This document shows positions 36,719 to 46,121 of a stretch of DNA of 64,000 nt, in pieces. The notes below the pieces were generated by a model. That model was not told where the DNA came from. It saw only the letters and a list, made by a program, of their open reading frames with translations, and searched no databases. The translations under genes and the position numbers were made by a program. The stretch is taken from positions 272,999-336,998 of the forward strand of contig CBCYME010000019.1 in NCBI GenBank assembly GCA_965183835.1, given 5' to 3'. Position 1 is the stretch's first letter; the number at the start of each line of letters is the position of its first letter. The stretch comes from OMPR01 sp965183835 (GTDB taxonomy: Bacteria; Pseudomonadota; Alphaproteobacteria; Rhodobacterales; Rhodobacteraceae).

Positions 36719-38260
36719 ATGAGTACAGAGGTTTTTCTTGGCGGCGGTGGTGAGTCCTATGGCGAGCGCCAAGGCTTGTCGTTGAAGTACGCAAACAGGC
36801 ATGGCTTGATCGCAGGTGCGACAGGTACCGGTAAGACAGTGACCCTGCAAATCCTGGCCGAGGGGTTCTCGAAAGCTGGTGTTCCGGTGTTCATGGCAGA
36901 TGTAAAGGGCGACCTTTCAGGTCTCGCCAAAAGCGGTAGCGCAGATCACAAGTTGCATGACGCCTTTGTGGAGCGCGCCCAAACCATCGGGTTCGGTGAT
37001 TTCGCTTACGGCAGCACGCCGGTCATCTTTTGGGATCTGTTTGGCGAACAGGGTCATCCCGTGCGCACAACCGTCACCGAAATGGGCCCACTTCTGTTGT
37101 CACGCCTGTTGGAATTGTCCGAAGCACAGGAAGGTATCTTGAATATCGCCTTTCGGTTGGCCGACGAAGAAGGGCTGCCACTGTTGGATCTGAAGGACCT
37201 GCAGGCGCTACTCGTCTGGATCGGCGAAAACCGGAGCAAACTCTCACTTCGGTATGGAAATGTATCGACTGCCTCAATCGGCGCGATTCAACGCCGATTA
37301 CTGGTGATCGAAAACCAAGGTGGTGCCAAATTGTTCGGGGAGCCAGCCTTAGATTTGTCTGACCTGATCCGAACCGACGAAAACGGGCAGGGTATGGTCA
37401 ACATTCTTGCTTCAGACAAATTGATGTCTGCGCCCGGTCTCTATGCGACGTTTCTCCTCTGGCTTCTGAGTGAATTGTTTGAGGAGCTGCCCGAGGTCGG
37501 TGATCCCGACAAACCCAAGCTTGTGTTCTTTTTTGACGAGGCGCATCTGCTGTTTGATGACGCGCCCAAGGTTCTGATCGACAAGGTTGAACAGGTGGCA
37601 CGCCTGATCCGCTCCAAAGGGGTCGGTGTCTATTTCATCACGCAGAACCCAGCAGATGTGCCCGAGGATATTCTGGGTCAGCTTGGTAATCGCGTACAAC
37701 ATGCCTTGCGCGCCTTTACTGCAAAGGATCGCAAGAACCTAAAGCTGGCTGCTGAAACCTATCGTGACAATCCCCGGTTCAAGACCGAAGATGCCATTCG
37801 CGAAGTCGGTGTCGGTGAAGCGGTCACATCTATGCTGCAGAAAAAGGGCGTGCCGGGGATAGTTGAACGGACGTTGATCCGCCCGCCTAGCTCGCAACTG
37901 GGGCCTCTTACTGTTTCTGAACGGCAGGCAATTCTTGCGACATCGGATATGGCGGGCAAATACGATACCACCAAAGATCGCCGGTCGGCCTATGAAATTC
38001 TGGCAAAGCGGGCTGAGGTTGCTGCACAAGCAGCAGAAACGGCCGAAGCCGAGGAAGAAGAACAGCCAGCCATGCAGAGAGAATATTCTGCGGCGCGTCG
38101 CTATTCGGGCACCCGGGTCAGCCGATCCTCATCCCGCTATCGCAGAAAGAAAGACACTTTTGCCTCAGCCATGAGCGAGGCGGTCATCAAAGAGCTGAAA
38201 GGCACGACAGGGCGGCGGATTGTGCGCGGGATTTTGGGCAGTCTCTTTAAGGGGCGCTAA
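36719..38260 (+). CDS. HerA-like ATPase (DUF853 helicase)
   Basis: A 513-residue FtsK/HerA-superfamily ATPase: Walker A GATGTGKT (residues 33-40), Walker B LVFFFDEAHLLF, arginine-finger-like KDRKNLK region, then a Glu/Ala-rich linker (AAQAAETAEAEEEEQ) and a basic, Arg/Ser-rich tail. The DUF853 group is widespread but its function is unknown; archaeal HerA works with the nuclease NurA in end resection. No nuclease gene is adjacent. A GAGG Shine-Dalgarno precedes the ATG and a strong terminator follows. Confidence 0.9.
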   Translation: MSTEVFLGGGGESYGERQGLSLKYANRHGLIAGATGTGKTVTLQILAEGFSKAGVPVFMADVKGDLSGLAKSGSADHKLHDAFVERAQTIGFGDFAYGSTPVIFWDLFGEQGHPVRTTVTEMGPLLLSRLLELSEAQEGILNIAFRLADEEGLPLLDLKDLQALLVWIGENRSKLSLRYGNVSTASIGAIQRRLLVIENQGGAKLFGEPALDLSDLIRTDENGQGMVNILASDKLMSAPGLYATFLLWLLSELFEELPEVGDPDKPKLVFFFDEAHLLFDDAPKVLIDKVEQVARLIRSKGVGVYFITQNPADVPEDILGQLGNRVQHALRAFTAKDRKNLKLAAETYRDNPRFKTEDAIREVGVGEAVTSMLQKKGVPGIVERTLIRPPSSQLGPLTVSERQAILATSDMAGKYDTTKDRRSAYEILAKRAEVAAQAAETAEAEEEEQPAMQREYSAARRYSGTRVSRSSSRYRRKKDTFASAMSEAVIKELKGTTGRRIVRGILGSLFKGR

Positions 38261-38285
38261 TCTGCGTTTCTGGCAGGTTTAAATG

Positions 38286-38325
38286 AAAACGCCGCGCTCT
38301 CTGCAGAGCGCGGCGTATCTTTTTT
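38286..38325. terminator. terminator between HerA-like gene and livM
   Basis: Perfect 12-bp stem ACGCCGCGCTCT/AGAGCGCGGCGT with a four-base loop, then ATCTTTTTT. It overlaps the livM stop region and serves the convergent pair. Confidence 0.9.
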
Positions 38326-39628
38326 ACTTTTCGGGGATCAGCCCGCGTGGGCTAAACCTGAGAACCAAAAGCAATATGACCCCCATCGTAAGCAACCGCA
38401 TATGCGCCGCGCTGTCGATGAGATGCTTTTTGAGACCACTGTCGTCTGCCATTCCCGAAGTAATCAGTTCCATAAAGAACAATCCCATCGGTTCAACCTG
38501 TACCCAGAGGAACCAAATAAGCATGGCGCCCAGAACAGCACCAAAGTTGTTGCCGGAGCCACCGACAATCACCATCACCCAAATCAAAAAGGTAAAGCGC
38601 AACGGCTGATACGTGCCCGGCGTCAACTGACCGTCCAGCGTGGTCATCATGGCCCCAGCAATGCCACAGATCGCCGACCCAAGAACGAAAATCTGCAGAT
38701 GGCGTTTTGTGACGTCTTTGCCCATGGCCCGTGCTGCAACTTCGTTGTCACGAATGGCGCGCATCATACGACCCCATGGGCTTTTCAGCGCCATTTGCGC
38801 CATCCAAAGCAGAACCAAAAGCACCACTGTGAATAGAACCGAATACCCCAGCTTTACATAGAGCGTGGATGCCGTCACCGGATCCAAGCCCAACGATGAC
38901 GCGGATTCGACGAAACCGGGATCGTTCTGTAGGTCGATCTCGTTTGGCAGTGGGCGCGGCAAGCCGATGACGTTTTTAACGCCACGTGCCAGCCAATCTT
39001 CGTTTTTCATCACGGCAATGATGATCTCTGCAATACCGAGCGTTGCAATCGCAAGGTAATCAGACCGCAGACCCAAGGCTGTTTTACCGATTAACCAAGC
39101 GGCCCCAGCAGCCAACAGGCCACCAGCAGGCCATGCCAACAGGACAGGCAGGCCAAGTCCACCGATATTGCCTTGTGCAGCCGGGTTGATCTTTTCGATC
39201 CCAGAAACTGCCGGATCAAAAACAGCACGGAACAGAAAGAAGCCGCCAATCAAAATCGCCAGCATAACCAAAGTACGCGTGCGGCCGGGTTGCATAATCT
39301 TGTTCAGCACAGTCGCCGCGACGATTGTCATCGCACCTAGGATCAACGCCATGATTACGCCGATCCCGCCACTGGTCCAGGCGCCGGGAGTTGGCACTTC
39401 GGCGATCAAGACCACGGCTAAACCGCCAAGGGCCACAAAGCCCATGATCCCGACGTTGAACAGCCCGGCAAAGCCCCACTGAAGGTTCACACCAATCGCC
39501 ATGATGGCTGAAATCAGCCCCATGTTCAGGATAAAGATCGCCGAGTTCCAGCTTTGGTAAAAGCCAGTGATCAAGATCAACCCAGCAACAAGCGCAAAGA
39601 GCGCGGTGTTTTTCATCATCTCGCTCAT
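38324..39628 (-). CDS. livM: branched-chain amino acid ABC transporter permease LivM
   Basis: A 434-residue inner-membrane permease with about ten helices and the LivM EAA-like loop around MRAIRDNEVAARAMGKD. It pairs with LivH to form the channel. It is longer than E. coli LivM owing to an insert of about 60 residues between helices (LNKIMQPGRTRTLVML, and the AVSGIEKINPAAQGN loop), a layout frequent in roseobacters. The start overlaps the livH stop by four bases, so the two are translationally coupled; it is the last gene of the operon. Confidence 0.94.
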   Translation of the reverse strand: MSEMMKNTALFALVAGLILITGFYQSWNSAIFILNMGLISAIMAIGVNLQWGFAGLFNVGIMGFVALGGLAVVLIAEVPTPGAWTSGGIGVIMALILGAMTIVAATVLNKIMQPGRTRTLVMLAILIGGFFLFRAVFDPAVSGIEKINPAAQGNIGGLGLPVLLAWPAGGLLAAGAAWLIGKTALGLRSDYLAIATLGIAEIIIAVMKNEDWLARGVKNVIGLPRPLPNEIDLQNDPGFVESASSLGLDPVTASTLYVKLGYSVLFTVVLLVLLWMAQMALKSPWGRMMRAIRDNEVAARAMGKDVTKRHLQIFVLGSAICGIAGAMMTTLDGQLTPGTYQPLRFTFLIWVMVIVGGSGNNFGAVLGAMLIWFLWVQVEPMGLFFMELITSGMADDSGLKKHLIDSAAHMRLLTMGVILLLVLRFSPRGLIPEK

Positions 39629-40638
39629 ACCGATTTCCCTTTGAAGAGGCCCGTAGGCTTGAACAGAAGAACAATCAGCAGAATGACAAAGCTGACGGCG
39701 AACTTATAATCCGTGCTCAAAAGCTGGACGAGACTGGATGGTTCAAGGTTTTCCGGCAGCAAGTACTTCAGCACTTTTTTCCAGGCATAGGTCACGGTGA
39801 CCTCGGAAAACGCGATGACAAACCCACCTGCAATTGCGCCCAAGGGATTACCAAGACCACCAACGATGGCAGAGGCAAAGATAGGCAGCAAAAGCTGAAA
39901 ATAGATAAAGGGTTTGAAGGTTTTATCGAGGCCGTACAAAACCCCAGCAACAGTGGCCAGGGTCGCCACGATAAGCCATGTGTACATGACAACACGTTCC
40001 GGGTTGATCCCGGAAAGCAACGCCAGATCTTCGTTGTCCGAATAGGCGCGCATGGATTTACCGGTGCGCGTTTTGTTGAGGAACCAAAACAGCAACGCCA
40101 CACAGATGACGGCGACAACGACAGTCAGACATTGCGTGGTTTTGATCGCCAGACCTTCGCGCAGACCTGTGAGTTGCTTGAACTCGCGGGCAGAGATCAG
40201 GAACCGCTCACCATCCGCGAATTTCTGATCACCGGGGCCGATGATGAAACGCACGAGACCGTTCATGATGAACATAACGCCCATGGAAACGATCACAAGG
40301 ATCACCGGCTTGGCTTTCTGTTCGCGGTAGAACTTGTAGACAACTCGGTCCGTAAACAGCACCAGCGCCATACAACCCAGAATGCCAAAGGGCAGGGCGA
40401 GCAAGGCCGTTGGAAGTGGGCCAAGGTTGATACCAATGCTCTGCATCCACCACGTGATCAGAACGGTGATCATCGCGCCAAATGCCATGGTGTCACCATG
40501 AGCAAAGTTGGAAAACCGCAGGATGCCATAGATCAACGTCACACCCAAAGCACCCAGCGCAAGCTGGCTGCCGTAGGCAATGGCGGGGATCAGTACAAAA
40601 TTAGAAAGTGCCACGAGGGCATTGAGGAAATCGACCAT
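39625..40638 (-). CDS. livH: branched-chain amino acid ABC transporter permease LivH
   Basis: A 337-residue LivH-type permease with eight or so helices, the family opening LGVTLIYGILRFSNFAHG and the cytoplasmic coupling loop MRAYSDNEDLALLSGINPERV. It forms the second half of the membrane pore. It starts directly after the livF stop with no gap and overlaps livM by four bases, which suits stoichiometric expression. Confidence 0.95.
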   Translation of the reverse strand: MVDFLNALVALSNFVLIPAIAYGSQLALGALGVTLIYGILRFSNFAHGDTMAFGAMITVLITWWMQSIGINLGPLPTALLALPFGILGCMALVLFTDRVVYKFYREQKAKPVILVIVSMGVMFIMNGLVRFIIGPGDQKFADGERFLISAREFKQLTGLREGLAIKTTQCLTVVVAVICVALLFWFLNKTRTGKSMRAYSDNEDLALLSGINPERVVMYTWLIVATLATVAGVLYGLDKTFKPFIYFQLLLPIFASAIVGGLGNPLGAIAGGFVIAFSEVTVTYAWKKVLKYLLPENLEPSSLVQLLSTDYKFAVSFVILLIVLLFKPTGLFKGKSV

Positions 40639-41352
40639 TTAGCCCCCCAAAAATGATTTGCGCACTTCGGGATCTGCGAGCAATTCCTTGCCAGTTCCCG
40701 TATATGCGTTGGCACCTTGAACCAGGACATAACCTTTGTCCGCGATTTCAAGGGCTTGTTTGGCGTTCTGTTCAACCATCAGGATCGGTAACCCGGTTCG
40801 GCTGACTTCGATGATACGATCAAACAACTCGTCCATGACAATTGGCGACACACCAGCAGTGGGTTCATCCAACATCAAAACCTTGGGCTGGGTCATCAAC
40901 GCACGACCAACGGCCACCTGTTGGCGCTGACCACCAGACAGCTCACCCGCGGCTTGATACCGCTTGTCTTTCAGGATCGGGAAAAGATGGTACACCTGCT
41001 CCAACGTATCTGAAAAATCGTCCGTGCGAATGAACGCGCCCATCTCTAGGTTTTCCTCAACGGTCATTGAGGTGAAGATGTTGTTGGTTTGGGGTACAAA
41101 GCCCATGCCCTTGACCACACGGGCTTGCGGGCTGAGTTTTGTGATGTCTTCGCCATCCAGTCGGACGGACCCTGACCGCACATCCAACATCCCAAACACG
41201 GCCTTCATCGCGGTGGATTTACCAGCGCCGTTCGGGCCAACGATGACGGCAATTTCGCCGGGGTTCACAGCAATGGTACAATCGTGAAGGATGTCGGGGC
41301 CTTTACCGTAGCCGCCGGTCATCGTGTCCCCGATCAGAAACGGTTCTGACAT
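40639..41352 (-). CDS. livF: branched-chain amino acid ABC transporter ATPase LivF
   Basis: A 237-residue ABC ATPase with Walker A GPNGAGKST, Q-loop FVPQTNN, signature LSGGQRQQVA, Walker B LMLDEP and H-region-like VEQNAKQAL. This is the LivF pattern, in which VEQN replaces the usual H-loop histidine. It powers uptake through LivHM together with LivG. It lies 79 bases after livG and abuts livH. Confidence 0.95.
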   Translation of the reverse strand: MSEPFLIGDTMTGGYGKGPDILHDCTIAVNPGEIAVIVGPNGAGKSTAMKAVFGMLDVRSGSVRLDGEDITKLSPQARVVKGMGFVPQTNNIFTSMTVEENLEMGAFIRTDDFSDTLEQVYHLFPILKDKRYQAAGELSGGQRQQVAVGRALMTQPKVLMLDEPTAGVSPIVMDELFDRIIEVSRTGLPILMVEQNAKQALEIADKGYVLVQGANAYTGTGKELLADPEVRKSFLGG

Positions 41353-41431
41353 CGGATCGCTCCTTGTTTGTGTTGGCCGAAAACATCACGCAAACAGGGG
41401 GGTACCCCCTGGAAAACAGAAGTCATAACAC

Positions 41432-42217
41432 TCATGCCTGCTCCAGTTTTTCTTTGTTTTTCAGACCAGTGCCCAGATAAGCTTCGATTACCTGCTCGTT
41501 GGCTTTGATTTCAGCTAGCGACCCTTCGGCGAGAACCTTGCCTTCGGCCATACAGATGACGGGGCCGCAAATTTTACCGATGAAATCCATGTCGTGTTCG
41601 ATCACGACAAAGGTATATCCGCGCTCTTTGTTTAGCCGCATGATTGTGTCGCCAATGGTCATCAGCAAGGTGCGGTTCACCCCGGCGCCCACTTCGTCCA
41701 AGAATACGATCTTGGCATCAACCATCATGGTGCGACCCAGTTCGAGCAATTTTTTCTGCCCACCAGAAACCTGCCCGGCCTTGTGATCCGCCAGATGTTC
41801 AATCGTCAGAAACTCAAGAACCTCATCGGCCTTGGCTTTCAACGCGCGCTCTTCGTCAGCAATGCGTTTGCGTCCGAACCACGTATTCCACAATGCTTCA
41901 CCGGATTGAGCCCCGGGAACCATCATCAGATTCTCGCGACATGTCATCGAACTGAATTCATGTGCGATCTGGAATGTACGCAGCAGCCCTTTGTGAAAAA
42001 GAGTGTGCGGAGGCAGCCCGGTGATGTCTTCACCGGCCATTGTGACCTTGCCGCTGGTGGGTGGCAAAACGCCAGCTATCACGTTGAAAAGTGTTGTTTT
42101 TCCGGCGCCATTTGGGCCTATCAGCCCTGTAATGGTACCTTCGGCGATCTCCAGCGATGCTCCGTCCACCGCATGAAATCCGCCAAAGTGCTTATGCACG
42201 TCCTCGACGACGATCAT
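41432..42217 (-). CDS. livG: branched-chain amino acid ABC transporter ATPase LivG
   Basis: A 261-residue ABC ATPase: Walker A GPNGAGKTT, the LivG-type loop GLPPHTLFHKGLLRTFQIAHEF (split near residue 80), signature VSGGQKKLLELG, Walker B IVFLDEVGAGVN and H-loop VIEHDMDF. It is the second nucleotide-binding subunit of the transporter. The first gene after the hairpin that follows the binding-protein gene, so its expression is probably lower than that of the binding protein. Confidence 0.95.
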   Translation of the reverse strand: MIVVEDVHKHFGGFHAVDGASLEIAEGTITGLIGPNGAGKTTLFNVIAGVLPPTSGKVTMAGEDITGLPPHTLFHKGLLRTFQIAHEFSSMTCRENLMMVPGAQSGEALWNTWFGRKRIADEERALKAKADEVLEFLTIEHLADHKAGQVSGGQKKLLELGRTMMVDAKIVFLDEVGAGVNRTLLMTIGDTIMRLNKERGYTFVVIEHDMDFIGKICGPVICMAEGKVLAEGSLAEIKANEQVIEAYLGTGLKNKEKLEQA

Positions 42218-42295
42218 GATTTCCCCCGGCCGCGATCAGGCGCGGTCCCTTTGTTTTATTGGCCTCATCCATTTGAGGTGCGACCTTTTGGTATA

Positions 42296-42328
42296 GAAAC
42301 AGCCCGGGCACAAGTCCCGGGCTGTTTC
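42296..42328 (-). terminator. intra-operon hairpin between the binding-protein gene and livG
   Basis: Perfect 13-bp stem GAAACAGCCCGGG/CCCGGGCTGTTTC with a seven-base loop, 20 bases after the binding-protein stop. The T run behind it is interrupted, so it may act as a partial terminator or as a 3' end that protects the binding-protein mRNA. Confidence 0.75.
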
Positions 42329-42348
42329 CTAGAATGGTCAAATCCACA

Positions 42349-43545
42349 TTAGCGGAATTGGACTGTTGTGATCTTACCGTCTTTGATTTCGTACTGACGA
42401 TAGTTACCAGCCGATTCACCGCCACCGATCAGTTCAACCGCGGTTGCACCGACATAGTCGATTTCGCCACCGTCTTTGAGGATCTGCAGGGCTTTGGCCA
42501 GCTCACCCGGATAGATTTTTTCACCCGGTGCGTTGGCAACATCCATGACTTTGCCTTTGTAATCGGCAGGGTCTTTGGAGTTCGCTGCCTGCATTGCCAG
42601 CATGATCAGAGCAGCGGCGTCATAGGATTCGGACACGAAAGAAGATGTGCCGTCGAAACCGTTTGCTTCGCCCATCGCTTTGATGGTGTCTGCGCCGGGG
42701 CTGTCAGTGCCAGGCAACTGACCTGTTGATCCGTCGATTTCGTCACCAAAATCGCTTTCCAGCTTGGCACCGTACATGCCATCTGGGAAATGGAACGTGT
42801 CAAATGCACCAGAATCCAGCGCAGCGCGCATCACGCCCGAGCCGCCTTGGTCGACGTAACCAGCAATCACCAGCTTTTCACCGCCAGCAGCTGCCAATGC
42901 ACCAACTTCAGCAGAATAGTCAGCTTTGCCGTCTTCGTGAGCTGCGGTGATGGTGATCGTGCCACCTGCGGCTTCGAATGCCTGCTGGAAGCTGTCCGCC
43001 AGACCTTTGCCGTAGTCGTTGTTGGTGTATGTCAGAGCGACTTCTTTAACGCCCTGTTCCATCAGGATCTCGGTCATCACAACACCCTGACGGGCATCAG
43101 ATGGCGCGGTGCGGAAAAACAGACCGTTGTCTTCGGCATCTGACAGCGCAGGCGAGGTTGCGGAGGGCGAAATCATCAGCATGCCGTTTGGCAGCGCCAC
43201 GTTGGACAGGATCGCGCCGGTTACACCGGAACAGTCGCCGCCAACCAGACCGTTGATACCGTCAGATGTGATCAGACGCTCGGCTGCAGATGTCGCCGCA
43301 CCAGAATCGATACAGGTCGAGTCCGCGCGAATTGGGGTCACGGTTGCCGCGTCCAGAAGCAGGCCGCTGTCGGTGACTTCTTTCATCGCCATTTCGGCAG
43401 CTGCGGCCATGGGCGGGGTCAGCGATTCAATCGGGCCAGTAAAGCCAAAGATGATGCCGAGTTTAACTTCTTTGGCGTGACCGCCCGCCATTGCGGTGCT
43501 GGCCATCAGTGCTGTGGCAGCGGTGGCCATAAGCAGCTTTTTCAT
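42349..43545 (-). CDS. branched-chain amino acid ABC transporter substrate-binding protein
   Basis: A 398-residue periplasmic binding protein with signal peptide MKKLLMATAATALMASTAMA and a type I (Leu/Ile/Val-binding) fold: VKLGIIFGFTGPIESLTPP, NGLVGGDCSGVTGAIL and ALTYTNNDYGKGLADSF. Two lone cysteines (Cys near SCS/DSTC and GGDCSG) may pair. The ATG at 43545 has AGGGAG upstream; the frame stays open 80 codons further without similarity. It leads the operon. The family also binds amides and aromatic acids, so the ligand is not certain. Confidence 0.92.
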   Translation of the reverse strand: MKKLLMATAATALMASTAMAGGHAKEVKLGIIFGFTGPIESLTPPMAAAAEMAMKEVTDSGLLLDAATVTPIRADSTCIDSGAATSAAERLITSDGINGLVGGDCSGVTGAILSNVALPNGMLMISPSATSPALSDAEDNGLFFRTAPSDARQGVVMTEILMEQGVKEVALTYTNNDYGKGLADSFQQAFEAAGGTITITAAHEDGKADYSAEVGALAAAGGEKLVIAGYVDQGGSGVMRAALDSGAFDTFHFPDGMYGAKLESDFGDEIDGSTGQLPGTDSPGADTIKAMGEANGFDGTSSFVSESYDAAALIMLAMQAANSKDPADYKGKVMDVANAPGEKIYPGELAKALQILKDGGEIDYVGATAVELIGGGESAGNYRQYEIKDGKITTVQFR

Positions 43546-43721
43546 GTGGATCTCCCTTATTGGAACATTTTCGTTCGCCTGTGAGCCTAGGCAAGCTGCC
43601 AATAAAAGAAAAGTCCTAACAGTAATGTGTTTTGCACCCTGAAAAACGGAGCTTAGCACGTTAATCTGGTCAAATCGTTCGCTATTATCTCCGGAACGGA
43701 CGGCGATTCTGAGGAAAAGAC

Positions 43722-44831
43722 ATGCGTGTGATTCTATTGTTTCTGATCTTGGCGATCTGGAAACCAGCCGTTTCGTCGGCAGAGCCAAGTGGGCGTATCA
43801 ATTCAAATGAGGGGCCGCTGACCCTTACCAGGATGCTGGGCGGGTTAGACACGCCTTGGGCAATTGGGTTCCTGCCCGGAGGTGGATACCTTGTCACGGA
43901 ACGCGATGGGCGTTTGCTGTTTGTCAAAGATGGGGCCGCTAAACGCGTGTCTGGTGTTCCAAAAATTGCGGCCAATGGCCAAGGGGGCCTGTTAGACGTC
44001 ATGATCTCGCGCAATTTCACCAGCACCCGAGAGGTTTTTCTGACGTTTTCGAAACGTCAAAAACGTGGCGCAGGTACGGCTTTGGCTGTGGGACGTCTCA
44101 GTTCCGATGGCAAGCGCCTCAGCAATGTGCGGGTAGTGTTTGAAATGACGGGACCCAATAGCGGAGGACGTCATTTCGGCAGTCGCGTGGTCGAAGCACG
44201 TGACGGTTCGCTGTTTGTGACGATTGGTGAACGCGGGGATCGGGCTGCTGCACAGGATCTGTCCAATCACAACGGCACGGTCATTAGGATCAAGCGCAAT
44301 GGAACCGTGCCCAGCGATAATCCGTTTGTTGGAAAGCCAGGGCGGCAACCAGAAATCTGGTCCTATGGGCACCGAAACCCACAAGGGGCCGCATTGGATC
44401 GTAAGGGGCGTCTGTGGGTTGTCGAGCATGGCGCGCAAGGTGGGGACGAGGTCAACCTGATCCGAAAAGGTGCCAACTTTGGCTGGCCCGTGATTTCTTA
44501 TGGGGTTCACTACTCAGGTAAAAAAATCGGGGAAGGCACATCAAAACCCGGCATGGAGCAACCAAAACATTATTGGGCCCCCTCGATCGCGCCATCTGGA
44601 TTGATGATCTACTCTGGTAAGCTGTGGCCGCGCTGGAAGGGGGATTTGTTCGTCGGCTCGCTCAAGTTCGACTACATCAGCCGTCTTGATGGTGGCAACG
44701 TCCGAGAGGTCGAGAAACTGAGCAGCGATCAAACAGAGCGCGTGCGCGATATTGTTGAAGCGCCAGACGGAACCATCTGGTTCATTTCTGTCGGGCAGGG
44801 CGCCGTTTACCGAATGTCCCCAAACCGCTAG
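43722..44831 (+). CDS. PQQ-dependent sugar dehydrogenase (soluble aldose/sorbosone dehydrogenase family)
   Basis: A 369-residue exported six-bladed beta-propeller protein with a signal peptide (RVILLFLILAIWKPAVSSA). Family signatures are LDTPWAIGFLPGGGYLVTER (split at residue 50), SYGHRNPQGAALD and WVVEHGAQGGDEVNLI, and NFGWPVISYG. Homologs oxidise aldoses with PQQ in the periplasm, as E. coli YliI does. No PQQ synthesis genes are in the window. The IS3 element is inserted 31 bases after its stop. Confidence 0.92.
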   Translation: MRVILLFLILAIWKPAVSSAEPSGRINSNEGPLTLTRMLGGLDTPWAIGFLPGGGYLVTERDGRLLFVKDGAAKRVSGVPKIAANGQGGLLDVMISRNFTSTREVFLTFSKRQKRGAGTALAVGRLSSDGKRLSNVRVVFEMTGPNSGGRHFGSRVVEARDGSLFVTIGERGDRAAAQDLSNHNGTVIRIKRNGTVPSDNPFVGKPGRQPEIWSYGHRNPQGAALDRKGRLWVVEHGAQGGDEVNLIRKGANFGWPVISYGVHYSGKKIGEGTSKPGMEQPKHYWAPSIAPSGLMIYSGKLWPRWKGDLFVGSLKFDYISRLDGGNVREVEKLSSDQTERVRDIVEAPDGTIWFISVGQGAVYRMSPNR

Positions 44832-44888
44832 ACTCAGGCTTTACGAAGTATTGTAGAGGATCTGACCTGCCCCCCAAGGCTCCCTCAT

Positions 44889-45773
44889 TCATAACGAGAG
44901 TCTGCGGGTTTGGATTTCATAGTCGGTGGTATCGTTTTGGACAAGCGCGTTGCTTGCAGAGCCCTCAAATTGCTCAAGTGCCCGACGTGCTTCTACGGGT
45001 GTTTGGTTTCCAAGCGATGAGTGTGGTCTGACATTGTTGTAGTCGTATCGCCAAAGGGCCAGTTTGCGGCGGGCATCATCTAGCGTGTCGAAGATCTCCT
45101 CATTCAACAGCTCGTCTCTCAGGCTGCCATTGAAGCTTTCGATGAAGCCATTCTGCTGGGGCTTGCCCGGATCGATATAATGCCAATCCACGTCGTTATC
45201 GCCAGCCCATTTCAGGATCGCGCGACTGGTGAACTCCGTTCCATTATCGCTGACAATACAAGCTGGCTTACCATAGACGCGCACAAGCGCATCTAGTTCC
45301 CGCGCAACCCTGGCACCCGAGATGCTGGTGTCAGCCATCAAGCACAGGTTCTCACGGCAGCAGTCGTCATTCACAGCTAGCATGCGGAACTTGCGAGACG
45401 CGCCAAACGTGTCAGATATAAAATCCAACGACCAACGCTCTCCTGGGCGCAAAGCCACGGGCATAGGTGTTCGTGATCCACGCGCACGTTTACGGCCCCT
45501 ACGCCGCCTAACACCCAGCTTCTCCTCAGTATAAAGCCGGTATAGCTTCTTATGATTCATGAACATTCCTTTGCGCTCCAACAGCACGCCGATCCGGCGA
45601 TAGCCAAACCGCCGCCGCTTACTGGCAATCGCCTTCATCTCTTCGCGAACTTCAGGATTATCTGGCGGTTTGTCGCGCCGGACGGTCTTGGGATCGACAC
45701 CAACAAGCCTGCACGCCCGACGTTGCGAGATGTCGTGATCCCGCATTGCCTGGCGCGCAACAGCCCGTCGCAC
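44889..45773 (-). CDS. IS3-family transposase OrfB (integrase catalytic domain)
   Basis: A 294-residue rve-type DDE integrase: an HTH_21 region (RRRFGYRRIGVLLERKG), catalytic Asp in WSLDFISDTF, Asp in IVSDNGTEF and Glu in NGFIESFNGSLRDELLNE. It is normally made as an OrfAB fusion by -1 frameshifting near 45786, where GGGAAAG precedes the orfA stop and the -1 frame reads KELTTSNVRRAVARQ. Both frames are intact, so the element could still transpose. Confidence 0.94.
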   Translation of the reverse strand: MRRAVARQAMRDHDISQRRACRLVGVDPKTVRRDKPPDNPEVREEMKAIASKRRRFGYRRIGVLLERKGMFMNHKKLYRLYTEEKLGVRRRRGRKRARGSRTPMPVALRPGERWSLDFISDTFGASRKFRMLAVNDDCCRENLCLMADTSISGARVARELDALVRVYGKPACIVSDNGTEFTSRAILKWAGDNDVDWHYIDPGKPQQNGFIESFNGSLRDELLNEEIFDTLDDARRKLALWRYDYNNVRPHSSLGNQTPVEARRALEQFEGSASNALVQNDTTDYEIQTRRLSL

Positions 45774-45784
45774 ATTCGATGTCG

Positions 45785-46048
45785 TCAGTTCTTTCCCAGC
45801 AAATCCTTCAGCACAACGTTGTCGAGCATGGTGTCCGCCAGCAGACGCTTCAGCTTAGCGTTCTCATCCTCCAGCGATTTGAGGCGGTGGGTGTCAGAAA
45901 CGTTCATGCCACCATATTTGGCTTTGAACTTGTAGAACGACGCAGGGCTCAGGCCATGTCTCCGGCACACCTCAGCCGTTGGCATTCCAGCTTCTTGCTC
46001 TTTGATCATCCCAATAATCTGGGCCTCGGTAAAACGACTCTGTCGCAT
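45785..46048 (-). CDS. IS3-family transposase OrfA
   Basis: An 87-residue protein with an HTH (FTEAQIIGMIKEQEAGMPT, then VCRRHGLSPASFYKFK) and a C-terminal leucine-zipper-like coil (LKSLEDENAKLKRLLADTML). It binds the element's ends and regulates OrfAB. The ATG at 46048 (MRQSRF) is the usual start for the group; nine upstream codons are also open. Confidence 0.93.
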   Translation of the reverse strand: MRQSRFTEAQIIGMIKEQEAGMPTAEVCRRHGLSPASFYKFKAKYGGMNVSDTHRLKSLEDENAKLKRLLADTMLDNVVLKDLLGKN

Positions 46049-46121
46049 TTGTTTGCTCCTTCGAAGGTTGAGCAAACTCTACATTATAGTGAGGGAAGTT
46101 TCGGGGAGCAGGTCAGATCCC

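Larger units (their letters stand above)
44863..46115 (-). mobile_element. IS3-family insertion sequence (IS407-like), complete
   Basis: The element is 1253 bp with imperfect inverted repeats of about 25 bp starting TGACCTGC (left TGACCTGCCCCCCAAGG; right end read inward TGACCTGCTCCCCGAAA). The target duplication is GATC (44859-44862 and 46116-46119). Two overlapping-phase genes, orfA and orfB, with a slippery AAAG sequence at the end of orfA, fit IS3 programming. A 4-bp duplication fits the IS407 group. It separates the sugar dehydrogenase gene from a small exported protein gene. Confidence 0.93.

Noticed and set aside
45785..45800. Frame break between orfA and orfB as a sequencing error
   Set aside because: This is the programmed -1 frameshift normal for IS3 elements, with a slippery AAAG.
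14888..46119. The two insertion sequences as ends of one composite transposon
   Set aside because: They belong to different families (IS1380 and IS3), have different target duplications, and the 28 kb between them is ordinary core genome.
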